A DNA stretch of 64,000 nucleotides from Corynebacterium atrinae (GCF_030408455.1 NZ_CP046977.1:2356001-2420000); one strand, 5' to 3'; counted from the first letter of the stretch, positions 34,976 through 49,206 are shown. The notes: generated from the sequence alone by a model not told the origin. Made by a program: numbers and translations.

Positions 34976-36558
34976 ATGACCGGCGCGAAGGACTCTGGCG
35001 AGCCTGCACATACCGCCGTGGACAGTGCCCCCGAGAAACCCACCCGATCCGGGCCCCTCAAGTATCGCCGCACCAGGCTACGGGCGATGTCCAATGCACT
35101 CTCGGCCCGGCGCGCCGTGCTTATCGACGACGACGGGGCAGACGTCCCCGAAGACACCCAGGACCACTGGCTGGACCAGGTCAGCTCCGATGAGGAGTTC
35201 CGCCGCCGTTCCATCTCCAGCCGGTTGATGGATACGTTTTCGGTGCCATGGTTGTGGCTACGACGGGTGTTTTCATACCTGGTGACCACGCCCGGCAAAA
35301 TGCTCAGCATCGCGTTGCTGCTGTCCATGTCAATTTTTGCCGCCGGGTATTCGATGTCGCAGTCGTCGGCAGACCGCCAGCAATCGCTTGATGTTTTGCT
35401 CACTACGACGGAGCCGATGAGCTACTCGGCGCATAACCTGTACACCTCGCTGTCCCTCGCGGATACCATCGCCACGACGGGTTTTGTGCAGGCTGGTGTG
35501 GAACCGGCGGGCACACGCAATCGCTACAACGCCGCCATCGACCGGGCCATGGTCTCGGCGGCGGAATCCTCAGCGGGTATTGGATTCGAGGACCGCCGCG
35601 CACTCGAACTCATTGCCAGTATCGAACGCCAAATCCCCATCTACACCGGCCTCATCGAGACAGCTCGGACGAACAACCGCGTGGGCAACCCGGTCGGCGT
35701 GGCGTACATGGCTGAAGCCTCGGGCTTGATGCGCGAGGATATTCTTCCGGCCGCCGCCGAGCTCTTTGCGCTGACCAGCCGTGAGGTCCGGGAGCAGCAA
35801 AACAATCTCACCCAGCCACAGTGGGTTCCGCTCTCGGGTCTGCTCGCGGCCGTGGTATTCCTCGTTATCTCCCAATGGGCGTTGTGGCGGATGACGCGGC
35901 GCCGGCTGAATAAGGGCTTCCTCGCCGCAACGGGACTGATGATCGTGGCGATCTTGTGGGTGAGCGTGTCCAATTTCAGCACGTGGCAAGCGGGAACGCG
36001 CGGCTTCGCGGAGGCGTCCATGCCGTGGGACTCGCTGACGGCCTCGCGCATTCAGGCGCAGCAGGCTCGGACCTCGGAAACGTTGGCGCTGGTCCGTCGG
36101 CAATCCGTCGCCGACTCCACCACCCAATTCGAGTCCTCCACGTCGGCGGTCACTAGTGCGCTGGATGACTTCGAGCAGGCCGAGGGCCACAACCCCCGCA
36201 GCGCCGAAGATCGCAACCTCACCCTCATCACCGAGGCCCGTAGCGCCTTGGCGGATTGGGAAGCTGCCCACATTCGCTTCACCAACGCGATGGTTGACGG
36301 CGATTACCAGGAGGCTATGCGCCAGGCCACGACGAACTTGGCCACCCCGGGTGAACCGGCCACCTCGGCGGGTTCCTATGATCGCCTCGACGCCGCCCTC
36401 TCCCGACTCATCGCCGATGCCCGCTCTTCCATGCGCGCCTTTATTAATGATGGCCTGGCCGCCACTCAGCTCGTGGCCACCGCGATCCTCATTCTCTCGC
36501 TAGCAGCGATCGCTGCAGTGTGGATCGGCATCCGCCCCCGCTTGCAGGAGTACCTGTG

Positions 36559-36559
<1 letters not shown>
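34976..36559 (+). CDS. glnX: GlnX-like membrane signalling protein
   Basis: A membrane protein of 527 residues. A charged cytoplasmic N-terminus (~90 residues) is followed by a helix (PGKMLSIALLLSMSIFAAGYSM), an extracytoplasmic helical domain, two central helices (WVPLSGLLAAVVFLVISQWALW, GFLAATGLMIVAILWVSVSNF), a second extracytoplasmic domain and a last helix (LVATAILILSLAAIAAVWIGI). In mycobacteria and corynebacteria GlnX links the lipoprotein GlnH to the kinase PknG. The assignment rests on this layout and on the intact glnX-glnH-pknG order. The start is uncertain (ATG 34976 or 34940). Its stop overlaps the glnH start. Confidence 0.88.
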
Positions 36560-40037
<3,478 letters not shown>

Positions 40038-40043
40038 AAAAAT

Positions 40044-40084
40044 GCTTATCGACGCCCCCCTCCTGGAGGGGGGCGTCGATAAGC
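40044..40084. terminator. Bidirectional terminator built from an inverted pair of the 11-mer GCTTATCGACG
   Basis: A perfect hairpin: GCTTATCGACG at 40044-40054 continues into a C-run/G-run stem and closes with the complement at 40074-40084. An A-run (40036-40042) and a T-run (GGTTTTT after 40086) flank it, so it can end both pknG and ackA transcripts, which converge here. Confidence 0.93.
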
Positions 40085-40091
40085 AGGGTTT

Positions 40092-41291
40092 TTAGCCCTT
40101 GGCCAACAAGGTGGCCTTCTGGGCGATGGCCAGTTCCTCATTGGTGGGGACGACGAAGACCTTGATCGCCGAATCGTCCGTGGAAATAAGACGGGCCCCA
40201 TCGTTGGGCAGATCGTTGCGCTCCGGGTCGATCTTGATGCCGTACATTTCCAGGCCGGCGAGCGCGTCCTCGCGGACGAACTTGGCGTTCTCGCCCACGC
40301 CGGCGGTAAAGGTGATCGCGTCGACGCGGCCGAGGGCGATCATGTAGGAGCCGATGTAGCGGCGCAGCTGGTGGATGTAGATGTTGTAGGCAGACCAGGC
40401 ATCGGTATCGCCGTTATCAATCATCTCCCGCAGCGCGCGGAAGTCATTGACCCCCGACAGGCCCTTGATGCCCGATTGACGGTTAAGCATCGTATCAATC
40501 TCGTCGATGCTCAGGCCCGCAGTGCGGTAGAGGTGGAAGATGATACCCGGGTCGATGTCGCCGGAGCGGGTTCCCATGACCAGGCCTGCGAGTGGAGTCA
40601 TACCCATCGAGGTATCGATGGCGTGACCGCCCTTCACCGCGGAGCAGGAGGCACCGTTGCCCAGGTGCAGGGTGATCTGGTTGACCTCGCTGCTGTCCTT
40701 GCCCAACAGGGCTGGGACCTGCTGCGAAACAAACTCATGCGAGGTGCCATGGAAACCGTAGCGGCGCACGCCGTGGGCGCCCGCAACCTCGGCGTTGATG
40801 GCATAGAGCGCGGCCGCCGGGGGCATGTCCGCGAAGAAGCCCGTATCAAAGACCGCGACGTGCGGGATGTCCGGCAGCATTTCCCGAGCCACTTTGATGC
40901 CGTCGATGTTGGCGGGATTGTGCAGTGGTGCCAGCGGGATGAGGTCCTGGATCATGTCCACAACTTCATCAGTGACGATCTCCGGGTGGGAGAAAACCTT
41001 GCCGCCGTGGACGACGCGGTGGCCAACGGCAGACACGTGCACGTCATGGGGGCCGACGCCATGTTCGGCGAGGATGGCGAAGGCCATCTCCAAACCGGCG
41101 GAATGATCCGGGATCGGCAGCTCAGAGGTGACCTTTTCCCCGCGGATTTTGATAGCGATGGTGCCTTGGGGCTCACCGATCTGCTCAACGAGACCGGAAA
41201 CCAACGGCTCGGCGCTAGCGTCTGCGGAGGGGTCGAGGATCTGGAACTTGATCGACGAAGAACCGGAGTTGAGAACGAGTGCGTAAGTCAA
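40092..41291 (-). CDS. ackA: Acetate kinase
   Basis: Interconverts acetate + ATP and acetyl phosphate, 399 residues. Family motifs are complete: [13 protein letters not shown] at the N-terminus, [81 protein letters not shown] and [15 protein letters not shown]. It starts one base after the pta stop; pta-ackA is the acetate activation operon. It converges on pknG. Confidence 0.98.
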   Translation of the reverse strand: MTYALVLNSGSSSIKFQILDPSADASAEPLVSGLVEQIGEPQGTIAIKIRGEKVTSELPIPDHSAGLEMAFAILAEHGVGPHDVHVSAVGHRVVHGGKVFSHPEIVTDEVVDMIQDLIPLAPLHNPANIDGIKVAREMLPDIPHVAVFDTGFFADMPPAAALYAINAEVAGAHGVRRYGFHGTSHEFVSQQVPALLGKDSSEVNQITLHLGNGASCSAVKGGHAIDTSMGMTPLAGLVMGTRSGDIDPGIIFHLYRTAGLSIDEIDTMLNRQSGIKGLSGVNDFRALREMIDNGDTDAWSAYNIYIHQLRRYIGSYMIALGRVDAITFTAGVGENAKFVREDALAGLEMYGIKIDPERNDLPNDGARLISTDDSAIKVFVVPTNEELAIAQKATLLAKG

Positions 41292-41292
41292 T

Positions 41293-42666
41293 TTACTTTC
41301 CTCCGGCCTGGATGGCGGTGATGGCGACGGTATTGACGATGTCGGGGACGGTGGCGCCGCGCGAGAGATCGTTGACGGGCTTGTTCAGGCCCTGCAGGAT
41401 CGGGCCGACGGCCAGGGCGCTGCCCGTGCGCTGCGCCGTCTTGTAGCCAATGTTGCCGGCCTCCAAGTCGGGGAACACGAAGACGTTGGCGTGGCCAGCG
41501 ACATCCGAGTCGGGCATCTTCTTCTTTGCCACCCCGGGGTCAACTGCCGCGTCGAACTGGAGCGGGCCATCCACCTTAAGGGCGGGGTCGATGCGCTTGG
41601 CGTGGCCGAGGGCATCGATGGCGCGATCCACGTCCGGGCCGGAACCAGAAGCGCCGGTGGAGTAGGACAAGATGGCGACGCGGGGATCAATGCCAAAGGC
41701 AGCAGCGGTCTTCGCGGAGACGACCGCGATCTCGCCGAGCTGCTCGGCGGTCGGGTTCGGGTTGACCGCACAGTCACCAAAGGCCCACAGTCGACCGCGC
41801 ATGACCATGAGGAAGATGGAAGACACCACGGATGCGTCCGGGGTGGTCTTGATGATCTGGAAGGAAGGCTTAATGGTGTGCGCCGTGGTGTGAGCGGCGC
41901 CGGACACCATGCCATCAGCCAGGCCCTTGTGCACCATCATCGTGCCGAAGTAGGAAATATCCTGCATCGTCTCGCGGGCTTCTTCCAGGGTCACGCCCTT
42001 GGCCTTGCGCAGCTCAACGAAGTCGTTGGCGAATTCCTCCGCCAGCGGCGAGGTGAGGTGGTTGATGATGTGGGCCTTGGTCAGGTCCACTCCCAGCTCC
42101 CCTGCCCGGTTCTTAATGTCAGCCGGGTCCCCGAGAATGGTGATCTCCACGATGTCGCGGCCGAGCAGCTGGCCGGCCGCCAGGAGGATACGGTCATCTT
42201 CCCCCTCGGGCAACACGATGTGCGCCTTGGCATCCTTGGCGCGGCTGAGCAGCCAATTCTCAAAGACCGGCGCAGACATGACCGGGCTCACCTCAACATT
42301 GAGGGCTTTCTTCAGCTTGACTACATCGCGCAGGCCATCCTCCGTGACGGCTGCAGCGATAACCGCATCGAGTTCCTGGGCATGGCGCTCCGCCAACTGC
42401 ACAGCACGGCCAGGCGCATCTGTGAGCAGCAGCACGGGGACGCCGTAGGCGGCAGCCACCTCGCTATCGAAGTGGAGGTCACCGGTGCCCACGATCAGGA
42501 CCGGGCCATCATCCAGCAGGCCCGCGGCGACGACGGAGCCAATCTTCGCTTCCACGTCATCGAGGCGCTTGACGCCCAGGCCGAGGGAGGCGGCGAGGCC
42601 TTCAATGTCAACACCATCGAAATTTCGGTTGACGACGCTGAGCAGTGCTGATCGGGGGTCAGACAT
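41293..42666 (-). CDS. pta: Phosphate acetyltransferase
   Basis: Interconverts acetyl-CoA and acetyl phosphate, 457 residues. A short DRTGG-like N-terminal domain (about 1-130, [33 protein letters not shown]) precedes the catalytic domain ([37 protein letters not shown]..., [54 protein letters not shown]). The ATG at 42666 has AAAGG six bases upstream; the longer frame to 42783 is not supported. The length matches the shorter corynebacterial Pta rather than the ~700-residue enterobacterial form. Confidence 0.96.
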   Translation of the reverse strand: MSDPRSALLSVVNRNFDGVDIEGLAASLGLGVKRLDDVEAKIGSVVAAGLLDDGPVLIVGTGDLHFDSEVAAAYGVPVLLLTDAPGRAVQLAERHAQELDAVIAAAVTEDGLRDVVKLKKALNVEVSPVMSAPVFENWLLSRAKDAKAHIVLPEGEDDRILLAAGQLLGRDIVEITILGDPADIKNRAGELGVDLTKAHIINHLTSPLAEEFANDFVELRKAKGVTLEEARETMQDISYFGTMMVHKGLADGMVSGAAHTTAHTIKPSFQIIKTTPDASVVSSIFLMVMRGRLWAFGDCAVNPNPTAEQLGEIAVVSAKTAAAFGIDPRVAILSYSTGASGSGPDVDRAIDALGHAKRIDPALKVDGPLQFDAAVDPGVAKKKMPDSDVAGHANVFVFPDLEAGNIGYKTAQRTGSALAVGPILQGLNKPVNDLSRGATVPDIVNTVAITAIQAGGK

Positions 42667-43162
42667 GCGTAACCTTTCTGTCGCTGAGCGGCACAGGTAA
42701 AGAACAAGCCTGAGCCGCTTGTGTGGGATCGGTCGCCATTCTATAACCAATGTCGCCCGTGACACACTCGTTCCCGGAATCAATTTTCAGACTTAACACG
42801 ACATAACCGGACACTTCGCTTTCCCCCGCGATAATTTCCTCCCAGTCGCGCCCGCCCCACCGGGCCCAGAATAAACACATCCCCGCATGTCAAAGCCCAT
42901 TCCGGCGAGAACCTGAGAGGTCCTCGTCGGGCTGCCTGTTCCAGAAAAACGCGGGCAGCCATCGGGCAATAGCACGCCTGTTAGGAGCTCTCGAATTCTG
43001 CAAACCTCCGCAAATTGGGCAGCAGACCTTCCCCCTACCCATCCCCCCGGTCCCGCAGCGCTGGGCAAGGAAGGGGCTGCTAACTACCGGAGTAAATGGT
43101 CAGTACTATGGATCGGAGAATTGCCCTTTTAGCCCCTCTTCAGTGAAGGATGTCCTCTGACC
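42667..43162. promoter_or_regulatory. Divergent promoter region of pta-ackA and fprA
   Basis: 496 bp without a gene. In C. glutamicum the pta-ackA promoter is controlled by RamA and RamB. Here a pair of TGCAAA/CGCAAA motifs at 42999-43015 resembles RamB-type sites, and several C4-C6 runs (for example near 43033-43050) resemble RamA half-sites. These matches are short and unproven. No RNA element was recognised. Confidence 0.45.
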
Positions 43163-44530
43163 ATGTCTCGTCCCTTGCGTGTCGCCGTCGTCGGCGCCGG
43201 TCCGGCCGGCATCTACGCCTCTGATCTGCTGGTCAAGTCCGGCCAGGACGTAGCCATCGATCTTTTCGAGCGGATGCCCGCCCCCTTCGGGCTCATCCGC
43301 TATGGCGTGGCACCCGATCACCCGCGCATCAAGGGAATTGTGAAGTCCCTCCATGCCGTCCTGGACAAGCCGGAGATTCGGCTGCTCGGCAACATTGAAG
43401 TGGGCAAGGACATCACCGTCGAGGAGATGCGCGATTTCTACGACGCCATCATCTTCTCTACGGGAGCAACTGGCGACCGTGACCTGGCGATTCCAGGCCA
43501 CGAGCTGCAGGGATACCACGGCGCCGGCGAATTCGTCGGATTCTACGATGGTAACCCGGACTTCTCCCGCACCTGGGACCTGACGGCCGAGAAGGTCGCC
43601 GTCATCGGCGTAGGCAATGTGGCGCTTGACGTGGCCCGCATCCTGGCCAAGACCGCCGATGAACTGCACGTCACCGAGATCCCCGACAACGTGTACGAGA
43701 ATCTGCACCGCAGCGCCGTCAAGGAGGTCCACGTTTTCGGACGCCGCGGCCCGGCCCAGGCTAAGTTCACGCCATTGGAGCTGAAAGAGCTCGATCATTC
43801 CGAAAACGTCGAGGTCATCGTCAACCCCGAGGACATCGATTACGATGCCGCCTCCGAGCAGGCCCGCCGCGATTCCAAGTCGGTGGACCTGGTGTGCCAG
43901 ACCCTCGAGGGCTACGCCATCCGGGAGCCGAAGGGCTCTCAGCACAAGCTTTACCTGCACTTCTTCGAGTCCCCGGTGGAGATCTTGGGCGAGGATGGTC
44001 GAGTCGTGGGGCTAAAGACCGAGCGCACCGAGTTGGACGGCACGGGCAACGTCCGCGGCACCGGGACCTACACCAATTGGGAGGCCCAGGCTGTCTACCG
44101 GGCCGTCGGTTACCGCTCGGAGGCCGTTTCTGGAGTTCCTTTCGACGCCGAGCGTGCCGTTATGCCCAACGACGGCGGCCGCGTCCTCGATCTCGATAGC
44201 GCTGAACCCGTGCCCGGCCTATACGCCACCGGCTGGATTAAGCGCGGCCCGGTCGGGCTGATCGGAAACACGAAGTCGGACGCCAAGGACACCACCACCA
44301 TCTTGTTGGAGGACTTCAACGCCGGCAAACTAGCAGAGCCCGCTAAACCGGAGCCCGAGGCAATCCTGGACATGCTCAAGGGGCGCGGAATCGCCGTGAC
44401 CACGTGGGATGGCTGGCACAACCTCGATGCGGCCGAGCGGGCGCTCGGCGAGGCAGAAGGCCGCGAGCGTAAAAAGATCGTGGAATGGAACGAGATGGTC
44501 ACCAACGCCCACCCGGAGTACGAGATCTGA
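43163..44530 (+). CDS. fprA: Ferredoxin/adrenodoxin-type NADP+ reductase FprA
   Basis: An FAD flavoenzyme of 455 residues that moves electrons between NADPH and ferredoxins. N-terminal FAD motif VAVVGAGPAGIYASDLLVKSG, then FERMPAPFGLIRYGVAPDHPRIKGI (adrenodoxin-reductase hallmark), the NADP-binding VAVIGVGNVALDVARIL, and the C-terminal FAD block LYATGWIKRGPVGLIGNTKSDAKDTT. The ATG at 43163 follows GAAGGATG. A hairpin (CTGCCCG/CGGGCAG) lies shortly after the stop. Confidence 0.95.
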   Translation: MSRPLRVAVVGAGPAGIYASDLLVKSGQDVAIDLFERMPAPFGLIRYGVAPDHPRIKGIVKSLHAVLDKPEIRLLGNIEVGKDITVEEMRDFYDAIIFSTGATGDRDLAIPGHELQGYHGAGEFVGFYDGNPDFSRTWDLTAEKVAVIGVGNVALDVARILAKTADELHVTEIPDNVYENLHRSAVKEVHVFGRRGPAQAKFTPLELKELDHSENVEVIVNPEDIDYDAASEQARRDSKSVDLVCQTLEGYAIREPKGSQHKLYLHFFESPVEILGEDGRVVGLKTERTELDGTGNVRGTGTYTNWEAQAVYRAVGYRSEAVSGVPFDAERAVMPNDGGRVLDLDSAEPVPGLYATGWIKRGPVGLIGNTKSDAKDTTTILLEDFNAGKLAEPAKPEPEAILDMLKGRGIAVTTWDGWHNLDAAERALGEAEGRERKKIVEWNEMVTNAHPEYEI

Positions 44531-44628
44531 TTCTGCCCGATCACGCCCGACCGGGCAGGGTGATCTGCCTCTCAAAAGGGCAATCTGAGTTCGCCAAAGA
44601 GAGCCTAATTGGCGTAAGTTGGCGCGCC

Positions 44629-45102
44629 ATGACAATCTACTTCGCAGTAAGCCACCTGGCGGACATGTCTCCGATCGAGGTGCACCAGATGTACAAGCTG
44701 CGCGTCGACACCTTCGTCAACGAGCAAAAGTGCCCGTATGCCGAAATCGACGATATCGACGCCGCCCCCGACACCTTCCACCTCCAGGTGTGGAAGAACG
44801 GCGATACCCCGCGGACCCTCGTCGGCACGGCCCGCCTGTTCCCCACGCTTATCGACGGCGCCGATGCCATGAAGTTCGGCCGCTTCTGCCTGCACCCTTC
44901 CGTGCGTGGCACCGGCCTGTCGGCCGAACTGATGGAGCAGTCCTTGCGCCTGGCCAGCGAGCAGGCCCCCGGCCTCCCCGTCGTGCTCGACGCCCAGCTT
45001 CCGCTCGTCGACTTCTACCGCGGCTTCGGCTTCGAGCCGACCGGCGAGGTCTTCGACGACGAGGGCATCGCCCACCAGCGGATGCTCCTAGCGGCCAGCT
45101 AG
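44629..45102 (+). CDS. ElaA-like GNAT acetyltransferase
   Basis: A 157-residue acetyltransferase. The N-terminus (FAVSHLADMSPIEVHQMYKLRVDTFVNEQKCPYAEIDDIDAAPDTFHL) is the ElaA pattern, and the acetyl-CoA region is KFGRFCLHPSVRGTGLSAELMEQSL, followed by DAQLPLVDFYRGFGFEPTGEVFDDEGIAHQRM. The substrate is unknown. ATG 44629 is used; no strong ribosome site is seen, so a leaderless transcript is possible. The 3' end overlaps the convergent purT gene by 15 bases. Confidence 0.87.
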   Translation: MTIYFAVSHLADMSPIEVHQMYKLRVDTFVNEQKCPYAEIDDIDAAPDTFHLQVWKNGDTPRTLVGTARLFPTLIDGADAMKFGRFCLHPSVRGTGLSAELMEQSLRLASEQAPGLPVVLDAQLPLVDFYRGFGFEPTGEVFDDEGIAHQRMLLAAS

Positions 45103-46149
45103 CAACGCCCTATCCCGGGCCTCTTGCACGGTCTCGGCGGTAGCCAGGACCATGCCGGGGCGCCCGGAAGGCAACCGGACGTCGGTCTCGGGGACGGCGA
45201 GGACCCGGGCGACGTCGACAAGCGGCTCGTAGACCATCGCCAGGGCACCGGGGGAAATCATCGTCACATCGATGGGCAGGCCCAAGATAGCGCGCGCGTG
45301 CAGGTCATACTGCGACAGCCGCTGCGAGAGGAGCGTCACCGCGCCCTCGTCGTGGGGCCGCGGCGTGACACCGGAGAAATACACCTCGTCGCCGGCGACG
45401 AACATTTCGACCGCGCAGACTCCGCGGCCGCCGAGGGCATTGCTGATGCGGGCAGCCATGGAGCGGGCATTATCCGAGGCCTGCGGGCTCATGGGCATCG
45501 GCTGCCAGGACTCGGCCAAGCGGCCATCCTGGTGGCGGTGCCCGATCGGCTCGCAGAACCACGTCGCCAGCTTGCCGGTAGCCGGGTCGATGGATCGCAC
45601 AGCGAGGACCGTGACTTCGTAATCGAAGTTGACGAAGCGCTCGATCATGACGCGCCCCTCCGACAGATCCGACACCGCCCAGGCCGCCTCGATCTGCTCC
45701 GGCGTGCGCACAACCGTGTGGCCGTGCCCGCCGGTGAACGTCGCGGGTTTGACCACACACGGCAGGCCCATCTCGGCGAAGGCCGTGAGGAAGTCCTCGC
45801 GCGTGGAGACGAAGCGGTACGCGGTCGTGGGCAAACCCAGTTCCTCATTGGCCGTGCGCCGCAGCGTGTCACGCGTAACGGTGAGTTCGCAGCCCCGCGC
45901 CGACGGCACCACCATCACCCCAGCGGCCTCGGCCTCTGTGAGGGCGGCGACGTCGACGGACTCAGTCATCGGGACGATGACCTCGGGGCCGTAGGTGGCG
46001 ACGAGTTCCTCGATGCCACCCTCTCCCGACAGCTCTTCGTCGGTGGCGGAGATGACGGCGACCCCGAGGCGTCGAAAAGCAGCTGCCACCTCTTCGGCGG
46101 CTTCACTGGAGCCCAGCAGCAGGGCGGTGCGGAAATCCGCGGAAGTCAC
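45088..46149 (-). CDS. purT: PurT-like formate-dependent GAR transformylase (divergent, short)
   Basis: An ATP-grasp protein of 353 residues. Similarity to PurT is clear in VPSARGCELTVTRDTLRRTANEELGLPTTAYRF, PCVVKPATFTGGHGHT, FEPIGHRHQDGRLAESWQPMPMSP (as CEPIGHR...) and GGRGVCAVEMFVAGDEVYFSGVTPRPHDEGAVTL. It is about 40 residues shorter than E. coli PurT. Judged from memory, the GAR-binding PEIEAIAT segment and the KPEIDGSRRLG segment near the C-terminus are altered or deleted, so its exact reaction is less certain than its family. GTG start at 46149, five bases after the purA stop. Confidence 0.8.
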   Translation of the reverse strand: MTSADFRTALLLGSSEAAEEVAAAFRRLGVAVISATDEELSGEGGIEELVATYGPEVIVPMTESVDVAALTEAEAAGVMVVPSARGCELTVTRDTLRRTANEELGLPTTAYRFVSTREDFLTAFAEMGLPCVVKPATFTGGHGHTVVRTPEQIEAAWAVSDLSEGRVMIERFVNFDYEVTVLAVRSIDPATGKLATWFCEPIGHRHQDGRLAESWQPMPMSPQASDNARSMAARISNALGGRGVCAVEMFVAGDEVYFSGVTPRPHDEGAVTLLSQRLSQYDLHARAILGLPIDVTMISPGALAMVYEPLVDVARVLAVPETDVRLPSGRPGMVLATAETVQEARDRALLAGR

Positions 46150-46154
46150 TGTGC

Positions 46155-47444
46155 TCAGCTTTCCATCACATCGTGGCGCACGATGGTCTGATCGCGGCCC
46201 GGCCCGACGCCGATGTAGGACATGCGGCAGCCGGAGAGCTCCTCCAGGCGCAGGACATAATCCTGGGCCTTCTGCGGCAGCTCCTCGAACGTGGTGGCGC
46301 CGGTGATGTCCTCATCCCACGCAGGCATCGTCTCAAAGATCGGCACCGCATGATGGAACTCCGACTGCGTCAAGGGCATCTCATCGTGGCGCACGCCATC
46401 GACGTCATAGGCCACGCAAATCGGGATCTCGCCGATGCCGGTGAGCACGTCAAGCTTGGTGAGGAAGTAATCCGTGAAACCGTTGACACGGGTGGCATAG
46501 CGGGCAATCACCGAGTCGTACCACCCACAGCGACGCTTACGACCAGTGTTGACGCCAACCTCGCCGCCGACGGTCTGCAGGTACTCGCCCCACTTATCAA
46601 ACAGCTCCGTCGGGAACGGGCCTGCGCCGACGCGCGTAGTGTACGCCTTGATGATGCCCAGCGACGCCGTGATCCGCGTCGGACCCACACCCGAGCCCAC
46701 GCACGCGCCACCGGCCGTGGGGTTCGAGGACGTAACAAAGGGATAGGTGCCGTGGTCGACGTCCAACATCGTCGCCTGGCCGCCCTCCATGAGCACACTC
46801 TTGCCCTCATCCAGGGCCTGGTTGAGCACGTACTCCGCGTCAATCATCATCGGACGCAGGCGCTCCGCGTAGCCCAGGAAGTACTGCACCGTCTCCTCGA
46901 CGTCGATGGCCTTGCGGTTATACATCTTCACCAGGGTCTGATTCTTCACCTCCAGCGCGGACGTGATCTTTTGGCGCAGGATCGACTCATCGAAAATATC
47001 CTGCACGCGGATGCCCACCCGGGACACCTTGTCGGCATAGGCCGGGCCAATGCCACGGCCCGTCGTACCGATCGCGCGCTTGCCCAAGAAACGCTCCTGC
47101 ACCCGATCCAACACCTGATGATAGGGAGCAACCAGGTGGGCATTAGCCGAGATCCGCAGACGGGACGCATCCGCCCCGCGCGCCTCCAAACCATCGATCT
47201 CCTGGAACAACGCCTCCAGGTTAATCACCACACCATTGCCCAAAATGGGAACTGCATTCTCCGAGAGCACACCGGCCGGCAGTAGCTTGAGCTCATACTT
47301 CTCGCCGCCCACAACGACGGTGTGACCCGCGTTGTTTCCGCCATTGGGCTTGACCACGTAGTCAACCAGCCCGCCCAGAATATCGGTGGCTTTACCCTTG
47401 CCTTCATCGCCCCATTGGGCACCGACAATCACGATTGCAGCCAT
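46155..47444 (-). CDS. purA: Adenylosuccinate synthetase
   Basis: Makes adenylosuccinate from IMP, aspartate and GTP, 429 residues. The GTP loop [20 protein letters not shown] is at the N-terminus; [47 protein letters not shown] and [19 protein letters not shown] are diagnostic. It is followed by purT on the same strand, placing two purine genes together. It is divergent from the hypothetical gene at 47562. Confidence 0.98.
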   Translation of the reverse strand: MAAIVIVGAQWGDEGKGKATDILGGLVDYVVKPNGGNNAGHTVVVGGEKYELKLLPAGVLSENAVPILGNGVVINLEALFQEIDGLEARGADASRLRISANAHLVAPYHQVLDRVQERFLGKRAIGTTGRGIGPAYADKVSRVGIRVQDIFDESILRQKITSALEVKNQTLVKMYNRKAIDVEETVQYFLGYAERLRPMMIDAEYVLNQALDEGKSVLMEGGQATMLDVDHGTYPFVTSSNPTAGGACVGSGVGPTRITASLGIIKAYTTRVGAGPFPTELFDKWGEYLQTVGGEVGVNTGRKRRCGWYDSVIARYATRVNGFTDYFLTKLDVLTGIGEIPICVAYDVDGVRHDEMPLTQSEFHHAVPIFETMPAWDEDITGATTFEELPQKAQDYVLRLEELSGCRMSYIGVGPGRDQTIVRHDVMES

Positions 47445-47561
47445 TAGTTTGGGTCACTTCCGCTCGGTTCTCGGGAATTGGTGGCCATAACTGGCCACAG
47501 ACGGTAGTTAATTCTACTCCTATCCCCAGAAGGCACCCATCCTGGCGTAGTATTTTGGCTC

Positions 47562-48371
47562 ATGCGAGTGCTTCTCCTGCGCTGCGGCGACATCCCCCTG
47601 AGCGTTCCACCCGGGGTCACCGTCCATGACCTCCCAGCCGTCCCCTCCCGCCAGGACCTGCGATTCCTCGACGAAGCAGCCGCCGCGACCCTCCCCGTCG
47701 ACCCCACCCCCTCGCTGGATGAGATCGCCGCACAGCCCGATGTGGAGCACCTGACCACCCCGGCCATCGCGCCCCAGGCTGAGTTTTTGTCGCAGCGTCT
47801 GCGGGTGGTCGTCGCCGGCACCGACGCCGCCCTCTCCGCCGTCCTCACCCGCATGATGCGAGCCGACTACCTCTGGGCGGAAGTGGGCTTCGTGCCGGTT
47901 GCCCCTTCGACGGCCGCACAGAACTGGGGCCTGTCTACCTCGCTCGATATGGCTTTGCTTGGCGACGTCCACCCCGTTCCCCTCATCCGCACCGACGCCG
48001 GCATCGCCGTCGCCGGCTCCGCCACCATCACCGACTGGAACGAACGAGAGATCACCGGCGAAATCATCGTCGACGACCACGTCCTCGTCCGCCACGAATC
48101 CGGCGCCCACGGCCACATTGGCGCCCGCCTCGTGCCCATGACCGACGCCCCCGGCATCGCCGCCGTCCGCATCATCACCGCCTCGCGCCGACTCTTCCGC
48201 CGGACCCCCCAAGAGCTTTTCGACGCCCCCTCCCTCACCACCGGACGAGCCGTCCAGGCCGGTGGCCCGGACCTCGCCGTCACCGTCGATGGCATCCGCC
48301 ACAAGCGCCCCCTCGAGCGCGTTACCTTCTACCGCCACTTGCGTGACCTGCAGATTGTGCGACCGCTCTAG
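47562..48371 (+). CDS. Conserved-looking hypothetical protein
   Basis: A 269-residue soluble protein with no signal peptide or membrane segment. It has a C-terminal half with VPLIRTDAGIAVAGSATITDWNEREITGEIIVDDHVLVRHESGAHGHIGARLVPMTD. VPLIRTD and the following strands recall a nucleotide-binding or lipid-kinase-like C-terminal lobe (DAGK/NAD-kinase fold), but the similarity is too weak to name it. TAGTAT lies about eight bases before the ATG, fitting a leaderless transcript. Divergent from purA. Confidence 0.75.
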   Translation: MRVLLLRCGDIPLSVPPGVTVHDLPAVPSRQDLRFLDEAAAATLPVDPTPSLDEIAAQPDVEHLTTPAIAPQAEFLSQRLRVVVAGTDAALSAVLTRMMRADYLWAEVGFVPVAPSTAAQNWGLSTSLDMALLGDVHPVPLIRTDAGIAVAGSATITDWNEREITGEIIVDDHVLVRHESGAHGHIGARLVPMTDAPGIAAVRIITASRRLFRRTPQELFDAPSLTTGRAVQAGGPDLAVTVDGIRHKRPLERVTFYRHLRDLQIVRPL

Positions 48372-48387
48372 GGTGTGTGAAAAGTGT

Positions 48388-48420
48388 GATGCCCGGTTCC
48401 CTTAAAGGGAACCGGGCATC
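48388..48420. terminator. Strong hairpin terminator between convergent genes
   Basis: Arms of 16 bases (GATGCCCGGTTCCCTT and complement) around a single base. Read on the minus strand it is followed by ACACTTTTC, so it mainly serves the minus-strand gene, but it can act in both directions. Confidence 0.85.
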
Positions 48421-48436
48421 GGCTATTCAGCTGTTA

Positions 48437-49186
48437 CTACTCGGAAGAACCCGACGACAGCGAAGAAGTTGACGACGTCCCATCCTCACCAACACAGCTG
48501 TCGTAGAGGTACGCAGCAGCCAGCAAACCAAGGGCAACCATCGCAGCACCATTAATGATCGTGCGATTATCCGCCGTAAAGCGAGCAATCTCAGCGTTGA
48601 TCTGGCTAATGTACTGAGCCTGGCTAGGATCAAACACACCAAACTGCTGCTGCAACTGCGTATTAGCATTACGCAGCTGAGCCTGCAGATCAGCATTGAG
48701 CTGATCCAAGCCCGGAATATTAAGCTGACCAGCCATACCCACCGGAATCAACAGCAGAAGCGGCAGACCAACGGTCAAACCAGCAGCAACACAGGTAGAA
48801 ATCGGCGGGGTACCACCACTCTCGCAATCTTCCGGAGCAAGATCACCGGTTAAGCGAGCATTCACCTTGAAGGCGTTGCTCCAGGTGCCATCGGCGGCCG
48901 GCTTGGTCAGCTCACTCAGTTCCGCCTCCGAAAGTGGAATCTTCTGCGAGGGTGTGAACTTCGAACCTGCCGGCACATCACCGAGATCATAAGTTGCGAC
49001 GTTGCCAGCGATACCGCTAGAAACAGCCACGTGGTTGTTCGGGTATGGATCCTCGTCAGGGCCGAAGAGCCGGTACTCCACGCCTGACAAAGACCATTCC
49101 TTACCATCAACATCCTGCAAGGTCACGACCAGCTTTGCATTATTAATCGCCTTGTCGGTAGCAAAGGCGATGCGAGCCATCGTCAA
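48437..49186 (-). pseudogene. C-terminal remnant of a secreted or cell-surface protein, 5' end lost
   Basis: The frame encodes about 250 residues: an isopeptide- or Ig-like domain (KLVVTLQDVDGKEWSLSGVEYRLFGPDEDPYPN..., VPAGSKFTPSQKIPLSEAELSEL), a Cys-containing loop (DCESGGTPPISTC), a hydrophobic stretch (GLTVGLPLLLLIPVGMAG), a helical segment and a final membrane anchor (GAAMVALGLLAAAYLYDSC) with a Ser-rich tail. There is no signal peptide. Upstream, the open frame runs only to about 49209, where sequence resembling an insertion-sequence end begins with a stop codon. I infer that a larger surface-protein gene was cut by IS insertion. It could still be translated from an internal TTG/ATG. Confidence 0.6.
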
Positions 49187-49206
49187 CGGAGACGGCTGCG
49201 TCTGCG

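Noticed and set aside
41491..42651. A 386-codon frame opposite pta, and similar frames opposite ackA, the YbdK gene, the GNAT gene and purA
   Set aside because: All are antisense shadows of clearly identified enzymes; none has its own ribosome site or domain pattern.
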